Assembly (NCBI RefSeq): GCF_000016285.1
Contig: NC_011989.1
Span: forward strand, 2,421,001-2,485,000
Direction of reading: 5' to 3'
Length of the DNA stretch: 64,000 bases
From: Allorhizobium ampelinum S4
Lineage (GTDB): Bacteria; Pseudomonadota; Alphaproteobacteria; Rhizobiales; Rhizobiaceae
Shown here: positions 17,964 through 27,408 of the stretch, one piece after another
How positions within the stretch are numbered: the first letter of the stretch is position 1
Layout: each line of letters begins with the position of its first letter
The notes under the pieces: generated by a model
Told to the model about the DNA's origin: nothing
The model's input: only the letters and a program-made list of their open reading frames with translations
The model's database searches: none
Made by a program: the position numbers and the translations under genes

Positions 17964-18105
17964 ATGCTCGACAGTGCAATCCCCATCGTCAATAAAGATT
18001 GGCGTGATTTGTCCCATCCTCGTCAGAAAGCGGTATTTCGCCGGGGAATTTCATCGTTAGACTGACATCATCTTCACGATAAAAGCTCCCATGGAGGCAA
18101 TGGCC

Positions 18106-18672
18106 ATGACACATTCCGACACCGCCCTGCTGGTCATCGATGCACAGCAATCCTTCCGCCACAGTTCCTATTTCCGCGAGGACGAGTTGCCCGCCTATCT
18201 GGAGCGGCAGCAGGCGTTGATTGATGGCGCCCGCAAGGCGGGCATTGCCACCGTTCAGATTTTCCATTTGAACGACACTGGCCCTTTTAGCGAGGCCTCC
18301 GGATTCGTCTCCACACTATCCCCTTTGACGATTGAACCGGATGCGGTTTTCCGCAAGCATCGGCATAGCGCGCTGGTCGGTACGGGGCTTGATGTCTGGC
18401 TGACCCGAAACAATATCCGCCATCTGATCGTATCAGGTATCCGTACGGAGCAATGTTGCGAAACCACGACACGTCATGCTTCGGACCTGGGCTATAGCGT
18501 GGATTTTGTTGGTGAAGCCACCCTCACCTTTCCTATGACCGACGATCAGGGCCGTGAATGGAGCGCGGCGGAGATCCGCGCCCGCACCGAACTGGTTTTG
18601 GCCGGTCGCTTCGCGCGCATTGCCACGGTCGTGCAGGCATTGTCACTCCCACCCACAACACTCGCGGCATAG
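18106..18672 (+). CDS. Isochorismatase-family cysteine hydrolase
   Basis: 188-residue hydrolase of the isochorismatase/nicotinamidase fold. The catalytic triad positions are filled: Asp12 (VIDAQQSF), Lys84 and Cys117 in the GIRTEQCCETTT block. The substrate is unknown; family members cleave isochorismate, amides or carbamoyl compounds. GGAGG at 18095-18099 supports ATG 18106 rather than two ATGs just upstream. The stop is 5 nt before the next gene, a GlxA-type regulator, which suggests the regulator controls this enzyme's pathway. Confidence 0.86.
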   Translation: MTHSDTALLVIDAQQSFRHSSYFREDELPAYLERQQALIDGARKAGIATVQIFHLNDTGPFSEASGFVSTLSPLTIEPDAVFRKHRHSALVGTGLDVWLTRNNIRHLIVSGIRTEQCCETTTRHASDLGYSVDFVGEATLTFPMTDDQGREWSAAEIRARTELVLAGRFARIATVVQALSLPPTTLAA

Positions 18673-18677
18673 ACTTG

Positions 18678-19679
18678 ATGACAGGACTGATCCCGCCGCA
18701 GCGCCTTATCGAAATGATCGTCGTCGTGCCGCCACGCCTGCTGCTGCTGGATCTGGCAGGGCCGATGGAAGTCCTGCGCAAGGCCAATCTTGAGCAGGAC
18801 AGTGTGCGATTCACGGTTCGATATGTCGGTCCCTCCCCCCACGTCACCAGCTCGGTCGGCCTGGCGCTTGCCGGGATCGAGCCGCTGCCGGATGCCGTAG
18901 CCGACGGCGCGATGATTATCGTCCTGGGCAATGCCGCACAGCCGCTCGGTGCAGTCGATGCGGAGCCGGAGCCGGACGATCTTCTCCATGAGGCAGCTAT
19001 CGTCGCCTGGTTGCGGTCTGCTGTCCGGCCAGGCGTAAAGCTCGTCACCATTTGCTCGGGCGCCTTGTTGGCGGCCCGCGCCGGACTATTGGAAGGTTAT
19101 ACCTGTACCGCGCACCACACCGAGATTGATGAGTTGCGGCAGTTGGCACCCACAGCAAAAGTGGCGGAAAATCGCCTCTATATCCAGGACCGGGACAGGT
19201 TGAGCACGGCAGGCATCACCGCCGGTATCGACATGATGCTGGCCTTGGTAGCAGAAGAGGCAGGACACACGATAGCACTCAACGTTGCCCGTTACCTGGT
19301 TGTTTATCTGCGCCGGGCGGGGAACGATCCGCAGCTCTCCCCATGGCTTGAGGGGCGTAACCATATCCATCCTGTCATTCACAAGGTCCAGGATGCGGTT
19401 TCGGCTGACCCTGCCGGCAACTGGACGGTTGCCAGCATGGCAGCCATTGCGGCCACCAGCGCCCGTAGCCTCTCGCGCCTGTTTAACGAGCAAACCGGCA
19501 TGAGCGTAACCGATTATGTCAACCGCCTTCGGGTCGCCTTGGCCCATCAGCTGGTCACCGCTTCGCGGTTGGATATGGAAACCGTTGCGCAACGCTCTGG
19601 TTTTGCATCCACCCGACACATGCGCCGCGCCTGGAAAAAGTTGCACGGCGGAACGCCAACAGCATCGCGCAGTCCCTGA
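18678..19679 (+). CDS. GlxA-type transcriptional regulator (DJ-1/PfpI domain plus AraC HTH)
   Basis: 333 residues. The N-terminal about 180 form a DJ-1/PfpI-like sensor domain with the nucleophile-elbow Cys126 (VTICSGALLAA). The C-terminal about 100 carry two AraC helix-turn-helix motifs (WTVASMAAIAATSARSLSRLFNEQTG and the FASTRHMRRAWKK region). Such proteins usually activate adjacent catabolic genes. The 5-nt gap after the isochorismatase-like gene indicates co-transcription. The open frame extends upstream inside that gene, so ATG 18678 is preferred. Confidence 0.9.
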   Translation: MTGLIPPQRLIEMIVVVPPRLLLLDLAGPMEVLRKANLEQDSVRFTVRYVGPSPHVTSSVGLALAGIEPLPDAVADGAMIIVLGNAAQPLGAVDAEPEPDDLLHEAAIVAWLRSAVRPGVKLVTICSGALLAARAGLLEGYTCTAHHTEIDELRQLAPTAKVAENRLYIQDRDRLSTAGITAGIDMMLALVAEEAGHTIALNVARYLVVYLRRAGNDPQLSPWLEGRNHIHPVIHKVQDAVSADPAGNWTVASMAAIAATSARSLSRLFNEQTGMSVTDYVNRLRVALAHQLVTASRLDMETVAQRSGFASTRHMRRAWKKLHGGTPTASRSP

Positions 19680-19912
19680 CCTCACCAAAACCGAGTCGTC
19701 CGTCCTGGAACGGTGCAGATTCAAGCCGATGACATTGCCGCCATTAACGATGAAATATTTCGTTATCACGCAATTTTAACAATATGTTTCCGTACGTTAC
19801 CTTTTCTTCCAAGGGCTTATACAGACAGACTGCTGCATCGCAGCACAAATTTCGCTTTTCAAATGACACGAAACGGTCATATTCTTTAACTGTTAACGCA
19901 AGGGAGACCGAG

Positions 19913-19990
19913 ATGGGACTGACACGTTCGTTCAACATCCTGGCAGTCGGAGTAGCGTTTCTTTTTGTCGCAGCGATGCTTTTCATCTGA
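19913..19990 (+). CDS. Putative 25-residue single-pass membrane microprotein
   Basis: A very short open frame with three supporting features. AGGGAG lies 6 nt before the ATG. The peptide (starting MGLTRSFN, with 17 mostly hydrophobic residues to the C-terminal Ile) forms one ideal membrane helix after a short basic start. The unit ends in a strong terminator at 20068-20106. The same frame is open 43 codons upstream, but without a Shine-Dalgarno and with hydrophilic composition. The function is unknown. It could instead be the leader of a small RNA. Confidence 0.6.
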   Translation: MGLTRSFNILAVGVAFLFVAAMLFI

Positions 19991-20067
19991 GGACGACAAC
20001 AACTCCAACACCGTATGCGGCGGCGGCGGCATGGACCGCCATGACACTTTTCATCATCAACGATGCT

Positions 20068-20106
20068 AAAAACGCCGTGCGCCCTCGATGGCGCACGGCG
20101 GTTTTT
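20068..20106 (+). terminator. Strong terminator downstream of the 25-residue frame
   Basis: An 11-bp perfect stem CGCCGTGCGCC/GGCGCACGGCG with a 6-nt loop, flanked by A5 on the left and T5 on the right, so it can work in both directions. The metF gene converging from the right ends at 20259. Confidence 0.9.
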
Positions 20107-20258
20107 ATTGAGCGAGACAGTTGAGCAGTCGATCCGGCTCATGAGCGCATGACGTATGCGGACAGCCGCACTCGTCACCGTGCTTAAACATCGCGCTCGG
20201 GCGAACCTCTCACACTTGGCGTTTTTGCTTTATCGTTATCGCAAAATTGTTGCACGCT

Positions 20259-21176
20259 TTACGCCACAACCCCTGCCCGGTCGGCGGCTGCGGTATCAGA
20301 GCGCTGCAATCCCAGCCGTTCCAGCGTGGCATTGACCAGCGGGGCCCGGTTCATCGTATAGATATGGAATTCGTCGATACCGCGCGCCTGCAGGTCGGCG
20401 ATCTGCTCGGCAGCCAGTGCCGCAGCGACACTGGCGCGCTCAGTGGGTTTGTCGTCCAGCCCTTCGAAACGCTGGTCCAGCATGGCGGGAACGGATGTGC
20501 CGCACATTCCAGCAAAGCGCTTCAACTGGGTGAGGTTGAGGATCGGCATGATGCCCGGCACGATAGGAATGCTGATCCCGGCGGCCCGTACCTTGTCGAG
20601 ATAGCGTTCGAAAATATCGTTATCGAAGAAAAATTGGGTGAGCGCCCGGGTCGCGCCATTGTCGACCTTGCGTTTCAACATGTCGAGATCCATAGCGAGA
20701 TCGGCGCTTTCCGGATGCTTTTCCGGATAGGCGGAGACAGAGATCTCGAAATCTCCAAGCTCTTTCAAGCCCTTCACCAAGGCTGCCGCATTCTCAAAAC
20801 CACCCGGATGGGGTTGATAGGCCGAACCGACACCGGTCGGTGGATCGCCACGCAGCGCCACGAAATGCTTGACGCCAACCGCCCGAAAGTCTTCGACCAC
20901 CTGGGCGATTTCCTCGCGTGTCGCACCGACGCATGTGAGATGCGATGCGGTGGCGAGTGGCGTTTCCGCCAGCAAGCGGCGCACAGCGGCCAGGGTCGGC
21001 GCCTTGGTGGTGCCGCCAGCGCCGTAGGTAACCGAGACGAATTCCGGCGCCCAGCCGGTCAGCTCATCGACCGTTGCCCAGAGCTGAGCTTCCATCTCCT
21101 CGGATTTCGGCGGGAAGAATTCAAAGGACAGCTTGAAGGGCCGTGCCTGATCTCTTTTGGAAGATGTGTGTGCCAT
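20259..21176 (-). CDS. metF: 5,10-methylenetetrahydrofolate reductase MetF
   Basis: FAD enzyme that reduces 5,10-methylene-THF to 5-methyl-THF, the methyl donor for methionine synthase. The 305 residues include the N-terminal SFEFFPPKSEEME block with the catalytic Glu, FVSVTYGAGGTT, and the FFFDNDIFERYLD and PGIMPI barrel segments. The ATG shares one base with the stop of the upstream arsR-methyltransferase gene (TGATG), so the two form an operon. The operator upstream of that operon is duplicated in front of metH. Confidence 0.96.
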   Translation of the reverse strand: MAHTSSKRDQARPFKLSFEFFPPKSEEMEAQLWATVDELTGWAPEFVSVTYGAGGTTKAPTLAAVRRLLAETPLATASHLTCVGATREEIAQVVEDFRAVGVKHFVALRGDPPTGVGSAYQPHPGGFENAAALVKGLKELGDFEISVSAYPEKHPESADLAMDLDMLKRKVDNGATRALTQFFFDNDIFERYLDKVRAAGISIPIVPGIMPILNLTQLKRFAGMCGTSVPAMLDQRFEGLDDKPTERASVAAALAAEQIADLQARGIDEFHIYTMNRAPLVNATLERLGLQRSDTAAADRAGVVA

Positions 21177-22183
21177 CAGTAAACTCCCGCCCGCGCGGCC
21201 TGTTGCGCCACGGATGCTGTGGCTTGACCATAGGTCGCCAGCCAGATTGTTGCTGTAAGCGCCTCCCCATCCCTATGGTTCGGCGCAATATCGATTGCGT
21301 TTGTGACGTCAAAACCTGTCTTGACGAGCCAGCCCGCCATTAACTGATGGGAAAAGCCCAACCGCACATGCGCATGATCTTCGCGCAAATGCTCCAGCTT
21401 ATGCGGGGCAAGATCAATGATCACCAGCCGCCCGCCGGGCTTCAGCATACGCGCCGCTTCATTCAGCGCCAGCTCCGGCTCCACCAGGAAATGCAGCACC
21501 TGATGAATGATCACCACATCGAACTCGCCACCATCCAGCGGCAGATTGAGAATATCCCCTTGGCGTACGGCAGCCTTGGCCACACCAGCCTTATCGAGAT
21601 TGACCCGGGCAACCGCCAGCATGTCGCGGCTGGCATCGATACCCACCGCCCGTTGATAGCGGCTTTCCAGCAATTGCAGGATACGCCCGGTCCCGGTGCC
21701 AAGATCCAGCAAAGCCTCGACTGTGTCTTCGCCGATCAGCTTCACCAGTGCATCTTCGACCTCGCGGTCATTGATATGCAGCCGGCGCAACTCGTCCCAT
21801 TCAGCGGCGTTGCGACTGAAATAGGCCTGTGCCTTTTCCGCCCGCGCCCGTTTGACCGCTCCAAGCCGCTCGCCGTCACGCGCTAAAACAGGATCGGACG
21901 TGGAAGCAACCGCCAGCAGATGACGCGCGAGATCGCCCGCAGCCCCTTCCTGCTTCAAACGAAAATAGGCCCAGGCACCTTCCTGGTAACGATCCACCAA
22001 TTCCGCCTCAGCAAGAAGCTTGAGATGGCGCGAGATACGCGGCTGGGATTGACCGAGAATGTCGGTCAGGTCAGATACGGTCAGATCTCCCGCCGCCAGA
22101 AGCGCCAGCAGACGCAGGCGGGTGGGTTCACCTGCAGCCTTGAGAAGATCGACCAGACCGTCCAATGTAAAAGACATGCTCAT
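21176..22183 (-). CDS. ArsR-family regulator fused to a SAM methyltransferase domain (SahR-like)
   Basis: 335 residues. An N-terminal winged-helix ArsR domain (about 5-92, recognition region QSQPRISRHLKLL) is joined to a class I methyltransferase domain with the SAM loop LDLGTGTGR (159-167). It lacks the cysteine metal sites of metal-sensing ArsR proteins. Such fusions sit beside metF across alphaproteobacteria and are thought to sense SAM or SAH to control the methyl cycle; the ligand here is inferred. ATG 22183 has GGAAG 6 nt upstream and is preferred over a TTG at 22201. Confidence 0.88.
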   Translation of the reverse strand: MSMSFTLDGLVDLLKAAGEPTRLRLLALLAAGDLTVSDLTDILGQSQPRISRHLKLLAEAELVDRYQEGAWAYFRLKQEGAAGDLARHLLAVASTSDPVLARDGERLGAVKRARAEKAQAYFSRNAAEWDELRRLHINDREVEDALVKLIGEDTVEALLDLGTGTGRILQLLESRYQRAVGIDASRDMLAVARVNLDKAGVAKAAVRQGDILNLPLDGGEFDVVIIHQVLHFLVEPELALNEAARMLKPGGRLVIIDLAPHKLEHLREDHAHVRLGFSHQLMAGWLVKTGFDVTNAIDIAPNHRDGEALTATIWLATYGQATASVAQQAARAGVY

Positions 22184-22204
22184 GCCGCTTCCGTCAATCA
22201 AGAT

Positions 22205-22225
22205 ATAAACATATCTTTATGTGAT
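22205..22225. promoter_or_regulatory. Candidate methyl-cycle operator upstream of arsR-metF
   Basis: Near-palindromic core ATAAAGATATGTTTAT (minus-strand reading), 22 bp before the arsR start. The full 21-bp sequence recurs without a mismatch, in the other orientation, at 61027-61047 before metH. It is probably the site of the ArsR-methyltransferase regulator encoded immediately downstream. Confidence 0.75.
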
Positions 22226-22284
22226 GCGCGGAGTTTTCGCAAGCCCCAAATTGCCGTTGCCCATCCTTGCGGCACGGTGAATCA

Positions 22285-22319
22285 ACAAAAATCCGCCGGT
22301 GACGAGTGCCACCGGCGGT
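22285..22319 (-). terminator. Terminator of the chemoreceptor gene
   Basis: A 9-bp stem CCGCCGGTG/CACCGGCGG with an 8-nt loop. In the leftward direction it is followed by a T-run (A-run 22286-22291 on the + strand). It lies about 85 nt past the stop at 22404. Confidence 0.85.
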
Positions 22320-22403
22320 ATTGAAAGCCCTGCGTGCTGAACCAAACAGGCTCGGCATCGTTTGCCTTTTCGGAAAAATCGGTTGGATTTTCCCTGACGA
22401 ACT

Positions 22404-24596
22404 CTAGGCGACCCGCTGGCGCGCGAAATCCGCCCGTCCGGAAGAGATCGTAGCACGACCGGAGTTCTGGTGGCCTGTCTTGAAATTCGCCAGCAGTTCC
22501 GAGAGCTTGGCTGCTTCATCGGCAAGCCCTGCACCGGCAGCATTCATCTCTTCGACCATTGCGGCATTCTGTTGCGTGGCCTGATCCATATGATTGACGG
22601 CGACATTGACTTCGCCAAGCCCCACCGATTGCTCCTGGGCGGCTGTCGCGATGGCATCCATATGTGCATTAATCTCCTCGACCACCTGCGCGATGGCACC
22701 CAGGCCCTCACCGGTATCGTGGACCAGCTTGACTCCCTCGGAAACCGCAACTTCAGAATTTCCGATCAGCTGTTTGATTTCCTTTGCCGCATTGGCGGAA
22801 CGTTGGGCAAGCTCGCGTACTTCCTGAGCAACGACCGCAAAGCCCTTGCCCGCTTCTCCAGCTCGCGCTGCCTCAACACCGGCATTGAGCGCCAGGAGAT
22901 TGGTCTGGAACGCGATTTCATCGATCACGCCAATGATCTGGACAATCTGCCGAGACGCATTCTCGATCCGGCCCATCGCGGTTACCGCATTGCCGACCAC
23001 GTTGCTGGACTTGTCGGCACGGCCGCGAGCATCCCGAACGAGATCACGGGCCTGGCCGGTTCGCAGCGAGGTCGCCTTCACATTGGCGGTGATTTCTTCC
23101 AGAGCCGCGGCTGTCTGCTCCAGTGAGGCTGCCTGGGTTTCGGTCCGCTTGGAAAGATCATTGGAGGCATCGGAAATTTCACCGCTGCCGTTGCGCACGC
23201 CAGTCGCGGATATGCCGACGGAAATCAGAACGGAGCGCAGCTGGTTGACCGATGTATTGAAGTCATGCCTCAATGCCTCAAATTGCGGTGCAAACTGCTC
23301 CTGGATTTCGCAGAGCAAATCACCCGCTGCCAGCTGGCGCAGCCCTGAGGCCAGGGCACCGGTGGCGCGGGCGAGACGCTCATTTGCCTCGGCCTCGGCC
23401 TTGGCCTGCATTTCCTCGCGCTCTATTTCGGCAAGACGGCGGTTTTCCTGGGCCGACCGTTCCAATTCATCGTTGCGAAGTGCCGCCTGGCGGAACACCT
23501 CGACGGAGTGGGCGATGTCGCCGATCTCATCTTTGCGGTCAAGATAGGGAATAGTGGTGACCTTGTCCCCCTCGGCCAGGCCGGTCATCCGGCCCGATAT
23601 CCGGCGAATGGCATTCGAAAGAATCCGCAGGACCGAAATGCTGAACAGCGCGGTGACCAAAACCAGGATGCCGAGGGCCGTCACCATGAAATAGAGGGAG
23701 TTACGCGCGTCCGACAGCTGCGCATCGGCAAATGCGCCCAGATCCTGCGACGTGGATTTGATCAGGTTGGCAACGAAATCCCGTCGCTTGGCCATGATGG
23801 TGTTCCAGGTGTCGAGATCGCCTGTGGCGGGGGTATAGGTACGACCCACGGCCATCGCATCTACGGCGTTCTGGACAGGCGCGACATCGCTTCCTCGCCA
23901 GAACTGGTCGTACTGATCGTTCAACGGCTTGGGCAGGAATTGCTGCATCGGCTTCAAGTAGATCATGGCCTTATTGAAACCAGCATGGAAACGGGCCGAC
24001 TCTTCTGGAGAAAGCGTGCCTTTTTGGGTATAAACCTGGCCGATCCGGTTGATGATCAGATAGGAATCGTTGACCTGCAACAAGGAATAATAGCCCTGGA
24101 TGCCTTGTGACAGGAGGCGATCATCAACGAGATTGGCAGCGCGGCCGGCCAATTCCATTCCCATGGCGGAAATAGGCTGGAGATATTTCAGCGGCATGAT
24201 CGGGTCAACGCGATCGGCATCGACAGCGGACCGGAATTCGCCGATCTTGGCGAAAGAATCAACAAGCCGGTTCTTCAGGCCGTTCAGGATTGCATCATCA
24301 TAGCCAGCGGAGATGGCGTCGTCATAGGCGCTCACCACCTTCGCATAGGCCGCATCCGATGTTGCCCGCGCCTCAGTCCTGGCTGCCGGCGGCGCCGCGC
24401 CCTCCAGGGGCATGACCAACAACAGATTGCCCCCGGCCCGTGCCAGTTGCTCCAGAGTCACGGCCTTGGACGTTTTCGTATAGTTTTCCCAGGCCTCCCA
24501 GCTCAGGATCGCACCCAGCACGATCGCTGCCAATAAAGGCACGATCCCAAGGCTCGTCAAAAGCACCTTAAACGGCAAAGCCGAAATAATTCGCAT
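22404..24596 (-). CDS. Methyl-accepting chemotaxis protein with large periplasmic sensor (1)
   Basis: 730-residue transmembrane chemoreceptor. TM1 is at about 10-31, followed by a periplasmic helical sensor to about 305 (probably NIT-like), TM2 at about 307-330 and HAMP regions. A coiled signalling domain carries the invariant hairpin [28 protein letters not shown] block. It should signal to CheA/CheW at the cell pole. The signalling tip is nearly identical to that of the next receptor (24901-27279), which suggests recent duplication or gene conversion. It has no C-terminal CheR-binding pentapeptide (it ends FARQRVA). The ligand is unknown. Confidence 0.93.
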   Translation of the reverse strand: MRIISALPFKVLLTSLGIVPLLAAIVLGAILSWEAWENYTKTSKAVTLEQLARAGGNLLLVMPLEGAAPPAARTEARATSDAAYAKVVSAYDDAISAGYDDAILNGLKNRLVDSFAKIGEFRSAVDADRVDPIMPLKYLQPISAMGMELAGRAANLVDDRLLSQGIQGYYSLLQVNDSYLIINRIGQVYTQKGTLSPEESARFHAGFNKAMIYLKPMQQFLPKPLNDQYDQFWRGSDVAPVQNAVDAMAVGRTYTPATGDLDTWNTIMAKRRDFVANLIKSTSQDLGAFADAQLSDARNSLYFMVTALGILVLVTALFSISVLRILSNAIRRISGRMTGLAEGDKVTTIPYLDRKDEIGDIAHSVEVFRQAALRNDELERSAQENRRLAEIEREEMQAKAEAEANERLARATGALASGLRQLAAGDLLCEIQEQFAPQFEALRHDFNTSVNQLRSVLISVGISATGVRNGSGEISDASNDLSKRTETQAASLEQTAAALEEITANVKATSLRTGQARDLVRDARGRADKSSNVVGNAVTAMGRIENASRQIVQIIGVIDEIAFQTNLLALNAGVEAARAGEAGKGFAVVAQEVRELAQRSANAAKEIKQLIGNSEVAVSEGVKLVHDTGEGLGAIAQVVEEINAHMDAIATAAQEQSVGLGEVNVAVNHMDQATQQNAAMVEEMNAAGAGLADEAAKLSELLANFKTGHQNSGRATISSGRADFARQRVA

Positions 24597-24851
24597 AAAT
24601 ACCCTCCAAAAATTACAGAATTTGCTGCACGGGGCAACAAACGCTCATATTGATTGTCAATTTGCGAGAAATTTGTTATTTTTCCGTAAGTAAATTACAA
24701 CAAACGGAATCAACTTGGAGATGTTTTTTTCTTTATTAATCGCAAAGATAATAAGCTTTGCGTCATATAAATCGAAAAATGCCCTTGAGATTTTTCGAGC
24801 ACAATTCTCTCAAGCGGCGGGCGAGGCATCGGGCCAGTCCTCACCTTGAAC
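24597..24851. other. AT-rich spacer upstream of the first chemoreceptor
   Basis: No supported open frame. The promoter for the 22404-24596 gene must lie here, but no consensus could be fixed with confidence. Confidence 0.4.
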
Positions 24852-24882
24852 AAAAAAGCCCCACCTGAGCGGTGCAGGCTTT
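24852..24882 (-). terminator. Terminator of the second chemoreceptor gene
   Basis: Leftward, AGCCTGCACC pairs with GGTGGGGCT (one bulged base) and is followed by TTTTTTG. It lies about 20 nt past the stop at 24901. Confidence 0.75.
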
Positions 24883-24900
24883 TCTGGGTTGGAGAGGGGG

Positions 24901-27279
24901 TTAGAATTCTTCCCAGGCATCCTTTGAAACGGCAACGGCGGCGTTACCTCGGCTCTGAATTGCTACCGGTCGACTGGCTCGCGTGAGGCTGGCTGGCTGC
25001 CGCTCCGTACGGGCCGGGGCTGCCGCAGCCGGTCGGGTGGAGCGCTGCACGCCACCTGTCGAGGCGAGAGACAAACCAGCCTTTTGCCCGCCCGTCTCGA
25101 AATTTGCCAACAGGTCGGCAAGCCTGGTTGCTTCACTGGCAAGGCCCGCCCCCGCCGCGCTCATTTCCTCTACCATGGCCGCGTTCTGTTGGGTGGCATG
25201 GTCCATGTGATTGACGGCGGTATTGACTTCGCTAAGACCGACCGACTGCTCCTGCGCCGCCGTCGCGATGGCATCCATATGCGCATTGATGGCCTGCACG
25301 AGTTCGGCGATTTCGCTCAGGCCCTTGCCGGTATCGTTCACAAGCCTAACGCCATCGCCGACTGCCACTTCCGAATTGGCAATCAGCGCCTTGATTTCCT
25401 TGGCCGCATTGGCGGAACGCTGCGCAAGCTCGCGTACTTCCTGGGCAACGACGGCAAAACCCTTACCGGCCTCACCGGCGCGCGCTGCCTCGACGCCCGC
25501 GTTGAGCGCCAGGAGATTGGTCTGGAACGCGATCTCATCGATGACGCTGATGATCTGGGTAATCTTTGAGGAGGCCTCTTCGATACGCCCCATGGCCGTG
25601 ACCGCATTGCCTACCACCGCCCCGGAGTGTTCGGCGCGCGTGCGCGTATTGCGCACCAGATCTCGCGCATCGCTCGTGCGTTGCGACGTTGCCCTGACAT
25701 TAACGGTAATCTGCTCAAGTGCGGCGGCGGTTTGCTCCAGGGAGGCCGCCTGCTGTTCCGTCCGCTTTGACAGATTGTCGGACGCCTGGGAGATTTCCCC
25801 GCTGCCATTGCGCACTGCATGCGCGGCACTGCCGACGTCCAGCAAAGCTGTTCGCAATTGCTCGACAGAGCGGTTGAAATCATGGCGAAGCGCTTCAAAC
25901 CGGGGAGCGAATTCCTCGCGGATTTCACAGAGCATATCCCCTGACGCCAAGCGCTTCAACCCGGCTGCAAGCGAACCCGTCGCGCGGTTCAGACGCTCCT
26001 CGGCCTCCGCTTCCGCAACGCGCTGAACTTCAATGCGTTCAAGCTCACCACGGTGCCGCATCTCTTCGGTTTCAGATTCAAGCTGCTTGTTACGAATGGC
26101 GGCTTCCCGGAAAATCTCAACCGAGCGGGCCATGGCTCCCACTTCATCCTGACGGATGGTGAAGGGGATATTTTTCTGCGTATCGCCATCGGCAAGGGCT
26201 CGCATGGACTGTGTGAGAGTACCGATGGGAGCAACAACGCGTCTTACGACAATCGCCATGCCTGCAATGGTCAGGAGGATTGAGCCAACCAGCAAGGCGC
26301 TATACAAAATAACCAAGGAGAATGCGGCGTTAGCCAACGAATTCGCTTTATCATTCACAACCTTCATGGCCGTAACCACGACATCAGCTATGCTGGCTTG
26401 CGCTTTGGAACTCGGAGACAACCATTGATCCAGCGTCAAATCAGCTGGTTCGCGAGCAACGACTTTTTTGTAGAGGGTATCGCGCATATCCGCGAATGCG
26501 CCACCAAAATAGACTGATTCAGCCTTGCTAAGCGCCTGTTTCAATTCTTCCGGCATCGTCGAATGATTGACGAGTGCGCGAACCTGAAGCCAGCCGGTGA
26601 TGATTTTTGAATGTTGGTTCGCAACCTCAAGAACATCAGGCATAGCGAGAGGTGTTTGCAGAGCGATAGCCTTGTTGAGCAGGATGTTTTCCGCTCCGGC
26701 CGCTGAGCGGGTTACCCATGCATTGGTCCTGACCTGCAAAAGATCTGTCAGGCTGTTATCCAGCGAACGAATGGCGGATTCGGTAAAAACCGAGCTTTTT
26801 TCAAGATCATCAAGCACGCTATCGCCATACGAAAGCTGCTTTGCATTCAACTCCTTATTGCGACTTTCCAGAGGAAGGGAAAACTGCGCATCAAGCGGCT
26901 GGCGCATCGAGACGATCGTGTCGTAATGTCCTTTGATCTTGTTCAACATCGCCGCGAATTCTGGCGTACCGACAACGGTGACCGCTGCGGTAAAATCCTT
27001 CATCGCCGCGTCGACCTTCTGGCGGTCGACAGGAACATCCTTGGCAGTCGTTCCAGCCTTTTCCGGGCTTGTCATAAAGACGGTGTTGGTATGGCCGCGC
27101 TCCAGGCGGTAATTCAACAGAAAATCAAACAGCGCCTTATTAACCGCCGTCAGTTTTGCGACATCGCGGAACACACCGAACTGGTTGTAAGCGACATAGA
27201 GCGATCGCGACACCATGGCGCCCAAGGCAATGCTGATAATAAGAAAAACTGAAACCAGAACGTTCCGGATAGAAAACAT
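24901..27279 (-). CDS. Methyl-accepting chemotaxis protein with NIT-like sensor and C-terminal xWxxF tail (2)
   Basis: 792-residue transmembrane chemoreceptor. TM1 is at about 6-24. The periplasmic part carries [10 protein letters not shown], which fits the RERG signature of nitrate/nitrite-sensing (NIT) domains. TM2 lies near 315-340, then HAMP and a canonical methyl-accepting signalling hairpin. The protein ends in AWEEF, matching the xWxxF pentapeptide that tethers CheR/CheB in major receptors. A poly-Ala/Arg linker precedes this tail. The ATG at 27279 has GGGGGG upstream and gives a normal N-terminus; the longer frame is rejected. The ligand is inferred only. Confidence 0.93.
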   Translation of the reverse strand: MFSIRNVLVSVFLIISIALGAMVSRSLYVAYNQFGVFRDVAKLTAVNKALFDFLLNYRLERGHTNTVFMTSPEKAGTTAKDVPVDRQKVDAAMKDFTAAVTVVGTPEFAAMLNKIKGHYDTIVSMRQPLDAQFSLPLESRNKELNAKQLSYGDSVLDDLEKSSVFTESAIRSLDNSLTDLLQVRTNAWVTRSAAGAENILLNKAIALQTPLAMPDVLEVANQHSKIITGWLQVRALVNHSTMPEELKQALSKAESVYFGGAFADMRDTLYKKVVAREPADLTLDQWLSPSSKAQASIADVVVTAMKVVNDKANSLANAAFSLVILYSALLVGSILLTIAGMAIVVRRVVAPIGTLTQSMRALADGDTQKNIPFTIRQDEVGAMARSVEIFREAAIRNKQLESETEEMRHRGELERIEVQRVAEAEAEERLNRATGSLAAGLKRLASGDMLCEIREEFAPRFEALRHDFNRSVEQLRTALLDVGSAAHAVRNGSGEISQASDNLSKRTEQQAASLEQTAAALEQITVNVRATSQRTSDARDLVRNTRTRAEHSGAVVGNAVTAMGRIEEASSKITQIISVIDEIAFQTNLLALNAGVEAARAGEAGKGFAVVAQEVRELAQRSANAAKEIKALIANSEVAVGDGVRLVNDTGKGLSEIAELVQAINAHMDAIATAAQEQSVGLSEVNTAVNHMDHATQQNAAMVEEMSAAGAGLASEATRLADLLANFETGGQKAGLSLASTGGVQRSTRPAAAAPARTERQPASLTRASRPVAIQSRGNAAVAVSKDAWEEF

Positions 27280-27362
27280 AATCCCCCCAAAGGCACTAAA
27301 CCCCTGGATGAATTTCATCACGCAAACAACTAATATACTGTTAAAATTACAATATCGGACAA

Positions 27363-27396
27363 ACAACCCTGAGATGAAAAAACACCTCAGGGTTGT
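27363..27396. terminator. Inverted repeat, probable terminator of ettA
   Basis: ACAACCCTGAG (27363-27373) is the exact reverse complement of 27386-27396, with a 12-nt A-rich loop. It lies just beyond the ettA stop (27409). The T-run is weak, so it may also be a processing hairpin. Confidence 0.6.
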
Positions 27397-27408
27397 CAAT
27401 AATCACAA

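Noticed and set aside
22470..23126. Antisense frames opposite the chemoreceptor genes
   Set aside because: They mirror the conserved signalling-domain sequence on the other strand, with no Shine-Dalgarno or recognisable domain.
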